Shown piece by piece: positions 11,950 through 22,599 of a stretch of DNA of 64,000 nt. The first letter of the stretch is position 1; every line of letters begins with the position of its first letter. Location of the stretch: NCBI RefSeq assembly GCF_001661345.1, contig NW_017962919.1, forward strand, positions 186,001 through 250,000. Direction: 5' to 3'. The stretch is from Ascoidea rubescens DSM 1968 (taxonomy: Eukaryota; Ascomycota; Saccharomycetes; Ascoideales; Ascoideaceae). The notes under the pieces are model-generated. The model searched no databases. It was given only the letters and a program-made list of their open reading frames with translations, and had not been told where the DNA came from. Both the position numbers and the translations under genes were made by a program.

Positions 11950-13757
11950 ATAACTCACATTCATTGCAACGGCGACGTTCGGCTCAACACGTCATGTCTC
12001 CTCCTTAACCTTCAGGATTTGAAGAAGTCATTAATATATCAAATCTTTTTCTGTTACTATTGCGATGGCATTACCTATTTTCCGTTGAAGTATTTCTAGT
12101 TCAGCACTCAAACAGAAAATATTTTTGCTCAAGTTATCCAACTCCTATGTTTTGCGATCTGACAGAAAAATATGGTTTTCTTGTTAATTCTTATTTATTC
12201 AAACATAGGCATTGATTTTACTCATATTCTATCTTTTGCTTTGAAAAAGAATTCGTTGGATTAACTTTACGTATCATTAGTGATATCAATGCCACCGATC
12301 ATGGTTGATCTCAGCGGATAGCTTTGCGAAATTGTTGTCCGTTAACAATAATATATTTATTATTGAGAACAACTTAAAGTACGAATGAATTAAATTATCT
12401 TCATGCGTTTCTTTTCAAATTAATTCACAAAATATAATCTCAATTAATAGCATTTTTCTCAAATGACTGTTTTGCTTGGTTCACGTGAAGTTATTACGTA
12501 TCTGTTGCCCAAACAGCAGATTTAATTGCCTTAAATTCTTTGCTTTGCCACTATATCGTACTTTCTTTCAAATTTGGATGTTCACACCTGCTCCGGCTAG
12601 TATCTGCAGATGCTCTATGCCGGTAGTTGAACTTCATACAACTTGGTTATAGTCAACGAATTGGTATTTATTACGATCTTCTAGAACAACGTGTTTCTTT
12701 CATTTAATTCCGCTGAATTGAAAATTGCTTTCCTTCACATGAGGTTTTTACTCCTCTCATTCGTCAGAGATTATTTGTTTTAACTTTGCTCTTCGCTCTC
12801 CTATAACAGGCCACATTATTGTTTCTTTGAGTTAGTGGGTTTTATTATCATAGAAAACCTTTTACAATCAATATATAATAAGAGGGCGCATACATCTACA
12901 CAATGAATTAAAGCACCTAAATCAATTAGTTACTGATATAATTTACAATAGTCATTCTAAAATTTTTTTTAGATTTTCAATCTTTACCTACCGCAATTGA
13001 CAAATTTTCTTTTAATTCCGACATTGGCCACAATAAGTTGACGCAATTCTCTTAGCCAATTCAGTCAATGAACGTTGATTGTTTTAGGACTGGTGAAGAA
13101 TTTCGTTGAAGGAGGCAGGGTTAACCAAGTCAACTTGCAAATGGGTCCATTTTGATGTGCTTCACTAGTTTAGGTTCTTCGAAGCCATTCATGTCAATCA
13201 AACCCCAATACGATTTGCTGCTACTTTTCAAAAATTAATCAACACTCAATTTAAATTCAAAGTAGGAAGAAGTTACGATGAAGACAAGGGTACTGAGATG
13301 AAGATCAAGATATAACAAGAATTTGTCAAAATACGTATGTTTGAAATGGTTAAGGCCCTCCAAACCTTCTCAAACCCATCAATTATTGATCTGAGTGACA
13401 AAGCTCTCGACAAGCATATTAGGATGGTTTCGGCTCTCTCTGCAGGACATCCATTCATCTTTCATAAGCTGCTTCTTTGAAGTTTGAGAATATAAATTCT
13501 GCAAAGTATTCAAGGTCAGTTGGTTTAGATCGCAATGAATTCGATGCTTCGGATCGACCGAAAATCTATGTAAATAGAAAAAGATGATTCTGATCAAATG
13601 GATCAGAGTAAACTAAACACTGCAATGACTGTGAAGATGTAGAATTTGCATTAACCGAAGTTGAATGAATCAATTCGGTAGGTGTTCGACTTGAGAAAAG
13701 GAAATGCCAAAGTCCAACGATGATGCACCTCACGAAATCGTTCAATTAATTCAGTGA
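11950..13757. other. Unassigned AT-rich stretch, possible 3' LTR of copia fossil 1
   Basis: Frames are very short and A/T runs are frequent, for example around 12890-12980. A 3' LTR of copia fossil 1 should begin within the first few hundred bases after RNase H, but no TG...CA pair or polypurine tract could be fixed without comparison to a 5' copy. Two short minus frames at 13273-13597 show no known motif. Confidence 0.3.
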
Positions 13758-14084
13758 CCTGAAGGATTCAAAGAACTTATTGAAAATGAATGCAACTGCG
13801 ATTTTGCAAACGTTAGTCCCGTTGATCTTCAATTTCATCCGGAGTATGTTCATCAATCAGTTTCAGCGACACAAAGTATCCGCAGTTTCAAATTTTTAAC
13901 TGATAAACATCATGTGAACATAATGATCAAAAATCTCAATGGTGAGGATGTTTGTACTAATCAAGAGAACGTTAACGATCGATTCTTAATATTAGCTCGT
14001 CTCCATCGTATTGCAAACTCACAAAAAGTTGCTATTACTTCTGTCAAATTGGGTGAAAATAACTACACTTCCGACATTGAATAA
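13758..14084 (+). other. Open frame of 108 codons, function unknown
   Basis: The frame is open from just after a TGA at 13755-13757 to a TAA at 14082-14084, without an early ATG. The product is mixed in charge, with a Cys pair (ECNCDF), a run of polar beta-like segments and an ILARLHRIANSQKVAI helix-like stretch near the end. The length without a stop is notable for this AT-rich neighbourhood. It could be a remnant of a Gag-like or other element protein upstream of copia fossil 2, or a host exon. No domain is recognised. Confidence 0.25.
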
Positions 14085-14149
14085 AATGAACTACTAAGTG
14101 ACAAACAAGCATTTACTATCGGAGGTTGTAAGAGAATCAAATTCTTTGG

Positions 14150-14401
14150 TTGTTATTTTTAGAAGAAGGGCCAAAAGATTTGGTTCTAAACACTAAATGT
14201 GATGTGCTTCAATTGAACAAGAGCAATGGTGGTTGCGTTTCCAATCAAATCAATTGCATGACCAGTCGTGATTATAGTTTTCACGAGTTTAAAAACCCAT
14301 TGAAGAAATGTGAAACTTGTTTTACGGTGCTAAACAAAACAGATAGCTCAGAATTTCACAACAGGAATGATGTACTGTGGACTGAATTTCAGCTGAATTA
14401 A
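14150..14401 (+). other. 83-codon frame with CxxC pair, unassigned
   Basis: This frame follows the 108-codon frame by 65 bases on the same strand. It has a KCETCF segment (CxxC) followed by Asn/Lys-rich sequence. Such a pair occurs in the C-terminal half of the HHCC zinc finger that opens LTR-element integrases, but the histidine half is not visible. A loose NG-x-NEFG match lies at about 14410-14450. Together these hint at an integrase fragment, but the evidence is too thin to name one. Confidence 0.2.
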
Positions 14402-16200
14402 TTGGGCAAATAATGGTGCTAATGAATTTGGTGTTGCGAAGCATCAAACTAATTTTTTTCTTTTTTGATGTGATCAACTCAGAAGTCTCCAATGATGTGA
14501 GCCAGCCGCTTTCCTGTATTCAGTCCAACTGTCCCTACCACCGGTGTGTTGTAGTGGCGCAATGTGATCTGACGATCTTCCCTATAGAAAACACCGGCAA
14601 TCTTCTGTACGTTGTATTCCATTAGATCCTCCATGAGCATAACATATTAGAATTGACTGGCAGGAGCCCGATATGGGCTGAAATTGCAATATTCGCCGGC
14701 CTGAATCAGAAATCTTAACCAGTGTTGCTAACATTTGAACTTGTGCTTTGGCCTTAAACATCAAATCTCTACTGCTCGGTGAGTTGGTTCACGCTTTCAT
14801 GCAAAATAAGGTTATTATTGCTGATGAAGCTCATCGAGACAATTTTTGGCTTGAATTGGATTCAATTGCTGTAAGCTGGAAAACGGCAGACCAGTACTTC
14901 AAGCAATGCAAGAGGTACTCTAGAATACGTGGCGCGACGGTCGAGTATTAGTTCACTTGCACGATCATAATTGCATTCTGGGAGTCGTTGCTGCTATTAG
15001 TGTCACCTGCTCACTTGATTCCAGTGCATGGCAAACATCAATAAGCAGTTAGAAGGATTTCTAGATATTCCTAAATGAACTCCAATTCAATATTGTGAAG
15101 TAGACAATTCATTTCAAGATTCCGGTATTTTCAACGCGGCTTTTGTTTCCGGCGGGGCCAATGCTGAATGACTATTTCTTCAAGAATAGACCGTAACATA
15201 ATTACGATTCGTGATGAAAATCTCTTGACAAATTATCCTAATGATTATGAATTTTCCGGTAGCTCTAGCCTTACAGCGATGGTCTTAGTTGTTGTCAACT
15301 TTCCAACCTGGCAAGATCGAGATGAGTGACACTCTATCAATGTGACAAACCTGACACTTTGGTGGTGCGCGGTTGCTGTCACAGTCAGGTCTTGCTGTCT
15401 TGTCACTTCAGCCGATATTTTTTCGGCTATACTTTTTTTGAATTTTCGAGGTTGATCAGTCAGTAATTGGTCAGCTGTATAAAATAGCAGGCATACTCAT
15501 GTCAATTACTAAATGGTTCAAATTTGATCTTGGATCATGTGAAACGCTTGTGCTATGGCTGTTGGTTCTGCGACCAATCCCCTCATTCATCTCGGAACGC
15601 TGGTATTAGTGACAATATCGTTCTGTTCAATTGCAGTGGCACTCTGATCATTTGCAATGATTGGTGGTGAACGAAGGTCTTTTATGGTCCCCTTGGTGAA
15701 TTATTTATTTGAGTCTTCGCCGCTGCGAGTACAAAATCCGGAATGTGATTGAAACATCATTTGTTTACGTCATTAGATTATTGGAAAGACACTGAACAGT
15801 TTCAGCAATATATACATCTCTTGTTGTCTCATGGCTCCTTCGCTCATTAATTCAATTTGGGCTGAACCTTAAAGTCATGCGGGTGAAACAGTTTGTGAAG
15901 CTAGATCCAGAATCAAAACCGTTTCTGCTTCTCCCAGTTGAACATAAGAGTGATTTGACAGTGAAAGACGAGTAAAATTATTCATATGCGGTGTACCGGA
16001 ATCGCTTGCCATCTTTTCGTCTTCTGTTTGTTGATTTTGTGGGGGCAACACCGCTTGGTTGAGTAGTTACAATTTGCTTTTCTTTCTCCATCGTTGACAA
16101 TTTATTGAGATATTTTGTTGTTTCACCGATTGCCACTCACTCACTACCTGATGCCCGGTTCAGTTATAATATTTGATATACTTAGAGATTATTGGATATG
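14402..16200. other. Unassigned sequence
   Basis: Frames of up to 70 codons on both strands show no motif. One of them, 14748-14951 (+), encodes a mixed-charge helical product. A segment near 16000-16060 reads LLFVDFVGATPLG in one frame and is unexplained. The 5' LTR and leader of copia fossil 2 may lie in the second half of this interval. Confidence 0.3.
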
Positions 16201-16859
16201 ACCTTTCATTCTATTGAGTGTGATGACGGGTTTGCATACCAGCTGTCCAAGGACTATCGTCAAGCTGATGAATTCCAGAATCCTAAATCAGTTCCTCACT
16301 AGTGTGATAACAATGCAGTCGCCGAACGTTGCCAAAAAATAATGATGCATTACAGCAGCACAATGATAACGTGTGTAAAGATCCTCAATCTTTAATGAGT
16401 GAGCCTGCAAAGTAATCAGTCTTTATCATAAATGTGCTACTGTTACGTTGAAAAAAAATTCATCTCATGATTACTCCATGGCTTCTAATGAAAAGAAGCA
16501 ATCCACCTAAGGTGGTACAAGCGATTGCTTGCCTCCTGCTTGCTTCTACTGGAGTATAATGGTGTTCACACCATGACCAGCTACGGATTAGCTAGTTCTT
16601 ATTCTCGTCTTGATGAAACAAGTTTTTCTTTCGAAAATCCATTGTTTGGTGCTTTTAGATCATCACTTTGATTGATGTTTCAGTCGCTGCCATTGGTGCT
16701 GGGGTTAAGGGGAACTTTCGGACAGCTATCAAAGGCATCGATTACCCAAGTTTAATTTTGACTGCCGAGAAATCACATAATAACAGCAATGAGGACGATT
16801 AGTATGTTGACTTCAGGTCAGATGGCGAAATGATGAAGGTGTCAACAATATTAAATAAA

Positions 16860-17440
16860 ATTTAAAGGAATGTGTTGCATTCAATGAGGATACTGATTAT
16901 GTTGCTGTTGCGAAGGCTGCTGCCAAACGTTTCAATCGCCAAGTCGCTGGAACCAAAGCGAATCGGCAAAGGCTGTTGGATGACATTGAAATTGTACTAA
17001 AAACATTTACAAAACTTTTAATAAATTCTACTAGATGCAGGTCTCGTGTCAGACTTATTCGCTAGGAGCCTTATTGTTCCTACTACAATTAAGGTAGATC
17101 CTGCTATCCCAAAAGAATTATTGTTGACATACGGAGCGTCAGCCATTTCAAGGGAAAGGACTCTTTTTCTCGGCTAAACATCCGTTTCACAAAAATAATT
17201 TATTTTCTACATGGTGTTTCCAATACACGCAGCCATAGCAGTTGATTTTGCGGAAACTAGACCGGTTGCACAACCTTTTCTGAGCGGAACGGAATTGAGG
17301 TTACTCACACATGTCGTGGTGCCACTGGGTCTGGTGAAGAGAGACTGCTTGTTGATGGTGGAAGATCCAAGGCATTCAAAATTAATCAAAAGAATCTGAC
17401 AAGTGCTTCTTTTCACGCCGATGTCGTCGCTGAATGATTC
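16860..17440 (+). mobile_element. Gag end, zinc knuckle and protease remnant (copia fossil 2)
   Basis: A Lys/Ala/Arg-rich helical segment at about 16905-17000 (VAKAAAKRFNRQVAGTK) is followed at 17211-17258 by a knuckle-like SHSS-x-FC pattern. About 90 bases on comes ERLLVDGGRSKAF, where the L-V-D-G-G core stands in the place of the protease DSG/DTG loop. Spacing between knuckle and protease is normal for the family. Each motif alone is weak, and the pair in the right order upstream of clear pol domains makes the call. It is broken. Confidence 0.5.
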
Positions 17441-18059
17441 ATGAACCATTTTCCTCTATGTGATATTGCCATATTTTTCAGAAAATATGGAAGTTACTCC
17501 ATTTATTTTATTGCCTGTAGCAATCTACATGTTCCTGCATCGCAAGCATGGATAATTCTCCACAATCATTTCTGTTTCATAACGCTTCGAGAGAACAAGT
17601 TCTGCTCCATCGTTCAAATAACAAACTCACCGCACCGGTGGCTAATAAGTGAATGATATCTTTAATGCAGCAAAACCAGAAGTTATGGACAAGAACGGCA
17701 ATTCATATCTGAGTTCATCGCTCAAAGTAAAATATTATGCAGTCGTTCCGGCTTGCTTTCTTCAAATAGAGGTTGCTCAAACAATTCAACTTATTGGGCT
17801 ATTAATTGAGTTCTTCGACGGAATGATCGCTCAAAACTTTAAAATTGATGAGTTTCGTTGACGGTAGACACCAACCATGGTTAGACAGTACAAGGCGCTA
17901 CCTCCATCAGACGGCCATGAGTTCGAAGCAATTAAATCATCACATTTCAACTGAACCGCTGCAATTTTGATTCCGCTTCCAGATTGTTTAATGTATGAAG
18001 TTTCTTCTAAAAATGAAATACTCAGTAAATCTTATGGTGCACCATGAAAGAACAAATGA

Positions 18060-18260
18060 AGTTGTGCTGAAAAGATGTAGACCTGTTGTAAATCACACTC
18101 ATGAACTGCTCTCGACACCGCTGCTTCAACTTTGGAGCTAGTAAAATAACTTCAAACTGATTTTGCTGGGCACATTGGTGATCGACAGCTGGTTGACAGT
18201 TAGACGTTGGATATTACTTACAAGCCAGTTGATTGAAACTATAAGAATCAGTCTTTGGTA
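18060..18260 (+). mobile_element. Integrase remnant (copia fossil 2)
   Basis: Around 18124-18195 one frame reads STLELVK, then LQTDFAGHIGD. This corresponds to the copia integrase stretch where a P-x-E-x-V-H-x-D segment leads to the first catalytic Asp and then a GP/GH-I turn. It sits between the protease and RT of the same element. The DNG and ER motifs of integrase were not found downstream, where sequence becomes unrecognisable. It is broken. Confidence 0.5.
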
Positions 18261-20314
18261 GCTTTGCTGAAATCTAACGCTAATTAAAACTGGTGAGTGA
18301 TGCAGTTAAAATGCCGTGTTCCTAATGCTGGGTCTCAGATATACTGGTCAAAAAATTATAAAGGAGTTATCTATTTTGAAAGCATTTGTATTATGACCTT
18401 TCGTAACCATTCGACCAATCAAAATGTCTCGACCTTAATTTTAACCATGTATCAAGTTTAAAGAGATTGTGCAATGTTGCTTCCACGTTTGCAACCATTG
18501 GTACCAAACTTTGTGTTGCAAATATGTTGGATAGGGTGCTAATGGCGGCGGTGCTCAAACATATCAACAAATTGCTTTACCGATTGATATGTCATGTATT
18601 TGGCTCACTTTTTCACGTCGTCTTCTTTATATCTGAGTATAAACGATTGATTGATTATTTGTTGGATACACAACTGGATTGTAGTTGATCTGTTTGGCAG
18701 ATGTGGTTATATCATACCTACAGCACATACAAAGTGATTTACTTACTTGTTTTCTTTTCATTGATAGCAGGTTTATCAACGTATTAAAATGTACTTTGGA
18801 TTTGCAAGTGCTCCGGCTGCGGTTTAATTGCTTCATCTCTTTATCCTGCTTTTCCGATCGATTTGATACGCAAGTCAATGATTCTAACCTCAACAGCAGT
18901 CGGGATAAATGAGTGAGCGGGAACAAAGGAAGTAACAAACAGGCCGGTCAACCATCTGGCCTCATAATGTCCATGATTGCCGTATTCCTCATTGACTGAG
19001 GAAGGAGATAGACCAAGCTACTGCAAGGCATACTGTAATAAATCTTGAACACTCGCTTTTCTGACCCCGAATGTTTTCATTTAAATAAAGCTGATTTGGA
19101 CTCAAACCGGATTGGCCTCTCCGGCCAGCCATTCTTAAAGACCACGATTTGCACGCGCACCGGCAGGGGCTCTCCAACGCAATCAATCCTGCGCAAACTA
19201 CTAAAAATGGTTGGATCATTTTACCGAATTGTCTGCAGCAATGACAATGAGGTAGGAGATGCCGTCAACGACCCCGATGTCTAAATTTGGTCCCTCGGTG
19301 CGTTTCATTAATCTATTCCGCTGACGCTTTGTGATCTAATTCATTTCATATGAATGATATCGGTGGTTGCTTCAATTAATTTCTTAGAAAAATAATTCTT
19401 CATCTAGATATATCATCAAATCGCTAAATCATTGGAGAACGCTTCAGAATCAAATAAAAGTCAACCGCATCAACTACTGAACCATTACTATCATATAGAG
19501 TATTACTCAATTTAAAGCGCGATTCAACCAACATTATTGAAACAGAAAACGATTTCGACACAAATATGCTTCCCAATTTGAGCAAAAAAACAATTTTCAT
19601 TAATGAAATCACTCCTCCACATTCTTCAAATCAAAATGGAAATGCAAGGAGTTACAGCAGAAAAGACGAAATGAAGGAGCTGCAACTAATGATTGGATGA
19701 CGAAGTCCATATCAACGATGATAAGCGGTTCACTCATATTCCTTCTATTTGACAAATATTTGCCAATCAATAATAGTAATGCATCATCAACAGGAGTGAG
19801 GCGACTATCCAAATTGAACGATGAAGTTGATGCTGCAATTGGCGCTGGGTTGTTCGTTCCCATCACGATGTCAGAAAACCGACTTCTCAGAAAGATATCC
19901 TTCACTCATTTGTTTGTTTCAATTCATCAAGAAGCAATTTCATTTGCTTTGCTGAAAATCCTAAAAAACGTTTTCGGAGCAAATTGATTCAGAGCAATGA
20001 ATTAAGTATATCTATTCAGATCAAAAAATTCAATGCCTACTAATGACCTTGATTCTCTAAGCCGATTTTCCAATGCTGCAACAATTTCTGCAACAACTTA
20101 TTATTTTTGGCTTGATCTTTATCAGCCATCTCAACGTGATAAAATGTCAGTATTCTAAAAGATATTGAGATGGCGAACCAAAAATCAATGACAATTCCAA
20201 TTCCATTGTTAGAGCATCAACTGATGACTCAGATTCAATTCCTCATTCTTGTGGTGAGATCCCCACCAATAAACTTGTTAATTGTCCCATTGATTACTCA
20301 TCATTAATGAACAG

Positions 20315-21430
20315 TTGGTCTGTTCTCAACCATCTGAAATTGATTACAAATATATGATAAAACTCAATCGATTTTTGAAGCGTAGCAAAACACCTTTGGA
20401 AGGATATGAAATGAAGAAAAAGAGCTTATGGAGGCCACTAATTTTGGCTGTTGGAGAATATCTTGACGAGATGAGCCTATTGAGATTATCTCTAATTGTG
20501 GGGAACATTGTTGATCATGAATCTTAATTGTTCAGAGGTGATAATATAATTATTAAACGACCATCCACTACCTCATCAGGTATTTCAATTAATAATGAAG
20601 ATCCTTTAATGTTATGATAGACAATCTATATAATGCCGACATTCGTCTCAGATGCTTTAGCAAGGACAGATAAATTAAAATGTATCTGTTCGAAGCAAAC
20701 GAATTGAGTTGAATTAAAATAAATTGACCATTACTCATTTCCTTCTCAATCAACAGCTGATAGCAAAATAGTGAAATGAACATGGTTAATCAATGATTGA
20801 CATGATACACACTGTTCAAATCGGATTCCGGCGAGATTAGCCGCGATTGAGTTCATTCAAAGAGTTGGCCAAGACAATAATGCTAATAATCGGCCGTTAA
20901 ACAGTATGGTATGCTATGATTAATGCATTGGAAACCCACAATTAGCAACTACAATAGCTGGCAGTCATACTCCAAAATAGTTTTCTTGAATTGACCGATC
21001 TCTATGAAATTTATTTTCATGTTGTGGCGGAAACATGCATAGCAATAGAAGGTGCTTAGAAATAGTTCAAAAGATTGTACGACTGGAGGCCAGCGCCTCC
21101 AACTGCTCAATTCAATTCAAAATGTTCCTAAAGCTAAGATTAACTACTCTCAGCGCTGGTAGATCCATAATGGTTTCTCAACTTAAGCTGTTTAGTATCG
21201 ATTTACGTTTACGATATTTTATTCCCGCACAAACTTAATACATTTATTGGCAAAGCAAAGGCATTATGTTCGAACAAATTAGCTACGAAAGATATCGGCT
21301 CTCATATCGGATCCTTGGAATTGATAATAAGCAGCCAAATAAAGAGCACAAAGTTCATTTAAACGTTTTGGATTAGGCAATTCAATTAGATTTCCAAGTG
21401 CAAATATTGAAATAATAGTAAAGCCATTTG
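20315..21430 (+). mobile_element. Reverse transcriptase remnant (copia fossil 2)
   Basis: The start of RT is seen in frame 20315-20527, where KSLWRPLILAVGEYLDEMS matches the W-x-x-AI-x-E-x-x-SLxxM opening of copia RT. The palm is at 21060-21240: KRLYDWRPAP stands for the LYGLKQAPR segment, and SCLVSIYVYDILFPHKLN, around 21190-21230, covers the YVDD catalytic strand region. A KDIGS segment follows near 21290. This is a clear family match. It is broken. Confidence 0.75.
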
Positions 21431-21769
21431 TCTAAAGCATTAGAAAATAATGCTGATGCCGGAATTCTTAAAGACAATCCCCAATCAATCAGTGAATAAA
21501 TTATTTATATATCACGGATTATTGATCTTTCTCTTCGAAATGATATGTCTGAGCATACATCTCCGCCAATTGGAAAATTGGTTAGTGGATGAACCGCATA
21601 TCAATCTGGTGGATTCGGAGTTTCACAATATGCTGGTCAAACGAAATCATTCGGCAATCATTACTTTATTTATAATATTCATTTATCCGTTCGGTTTTCC
21701 GACTTCTTCAAAAGAAGTAATATCCTTTAATTAAACATTATTACCCAGAAACATCTTATTGACCATCAG

Positions 21770-22030
21770 TCTTTCGTGGCAGTGACTGGGCAGATGAGAA
21801 ATTCACCCGAAAATGTCGTAGTCGCTTCTGCACAATCTCAATTGGTAGGTTGCTCTGGTGGTCTTCATGAAACCACGATTTGTTGCGTTCTCATCTGCTG
21901 ACGCCGAATATGGTTCAATATCACAAGCGAAGGCCAGTGGATTATTCTTTGAATTCATATTGGATGAACTTGAATCAGCGCTGGCAGTTTCTAATCGAAA
22001 TGGAGATAATAAATCAACTTTGACATAGTT
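21770..22030 (+). mobile_element. RNase H remnant (copia fossil 2)
   Basis: From 21774 one frame reads GSDWADEKFTRKCRSRFCTI, which follows the SDxDWAxDxxxRKSxSG signature of copia RNase H. It leads into a WWSS segment in place of the SWxSKKQ motif. At about 21900-21945 an adjacent frame has SSADAEYGSISQA, the place of the ST-x-EAEY motif. This gives the most readable RNase H in the window after fossil 3. It is broken. Confidence 0.75.
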
Positions 22031-22599
22031 ATGTCATATTTTCTCTTATATTCGAATCAAGCACGTTAATATCTTCTGGCTTGTTAATAGAGAACTTATT
22101 TTCAATATACAACTATTTCTTAGTTTTAATGAACGAGGACATGTTGTCGTTGTGATTTTAACCGTGTTGGATCATTCAACTACATTTCAAGCCGTTGTAA
22201 TTTTCTTCAATAAACCGAATGTATTTAAATCAAATTATATCGAAAATCACGGTTTGTGAGGAACAGAAAAAATATCAAACGTAATCATTTACAAAGATTC
22301 CCATCTTCAATTACTGTTCACAATTGCTTACCTCCCATGCTTACAAAAATATCTATTGTTATCCAAAAATATTTTATTGATACCGCAGTTCATTATCATT
22401 ATTTGGTTAAAATTTGAGGATTAAAATCTTTTGAAACTCATAAAGAAATATGTCTTTTTGCTTAAATCTCACATTTGACAGGATTGATTTTGGTTTTCGA
22501 GATATCTTTCATTTTAAAAGTTTCCTGTTTTGTTGCGTTCAGCTCAGCTTTTGATTGTGGAATAAGTGGGAGAGAATGTTTCTACCTTGTGAAATGAGT

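Larger units (their letters stand above)
6240..11950 (+). mobile_element. Ty1/copia LTR retrotransposon fossil 1
   Basis: Decayed Ty1/copia element in plus orientation. Parts occur in the order diagnostic of copia (integrase before RT): Gag with a retroviral-type zinc knuckle near 7234-7275, aspartic protease from 7419, integrase remnants within about 8640-9155, RT from about 10350 to 11310, and RNase H from about 11320 to 11500. The spread of about 5 kb is normal for the family. It is broken many times over (well over ten interruptions), and no coding part is intact. LTRs were not located, so the ends are estimates from domain positions. The amount of decay implies an old insertion, older than can be dated without the LTR pair. 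The identification as Ty1/copia is firm. The lineage within copia is not assigned. Confidence 0.8.
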
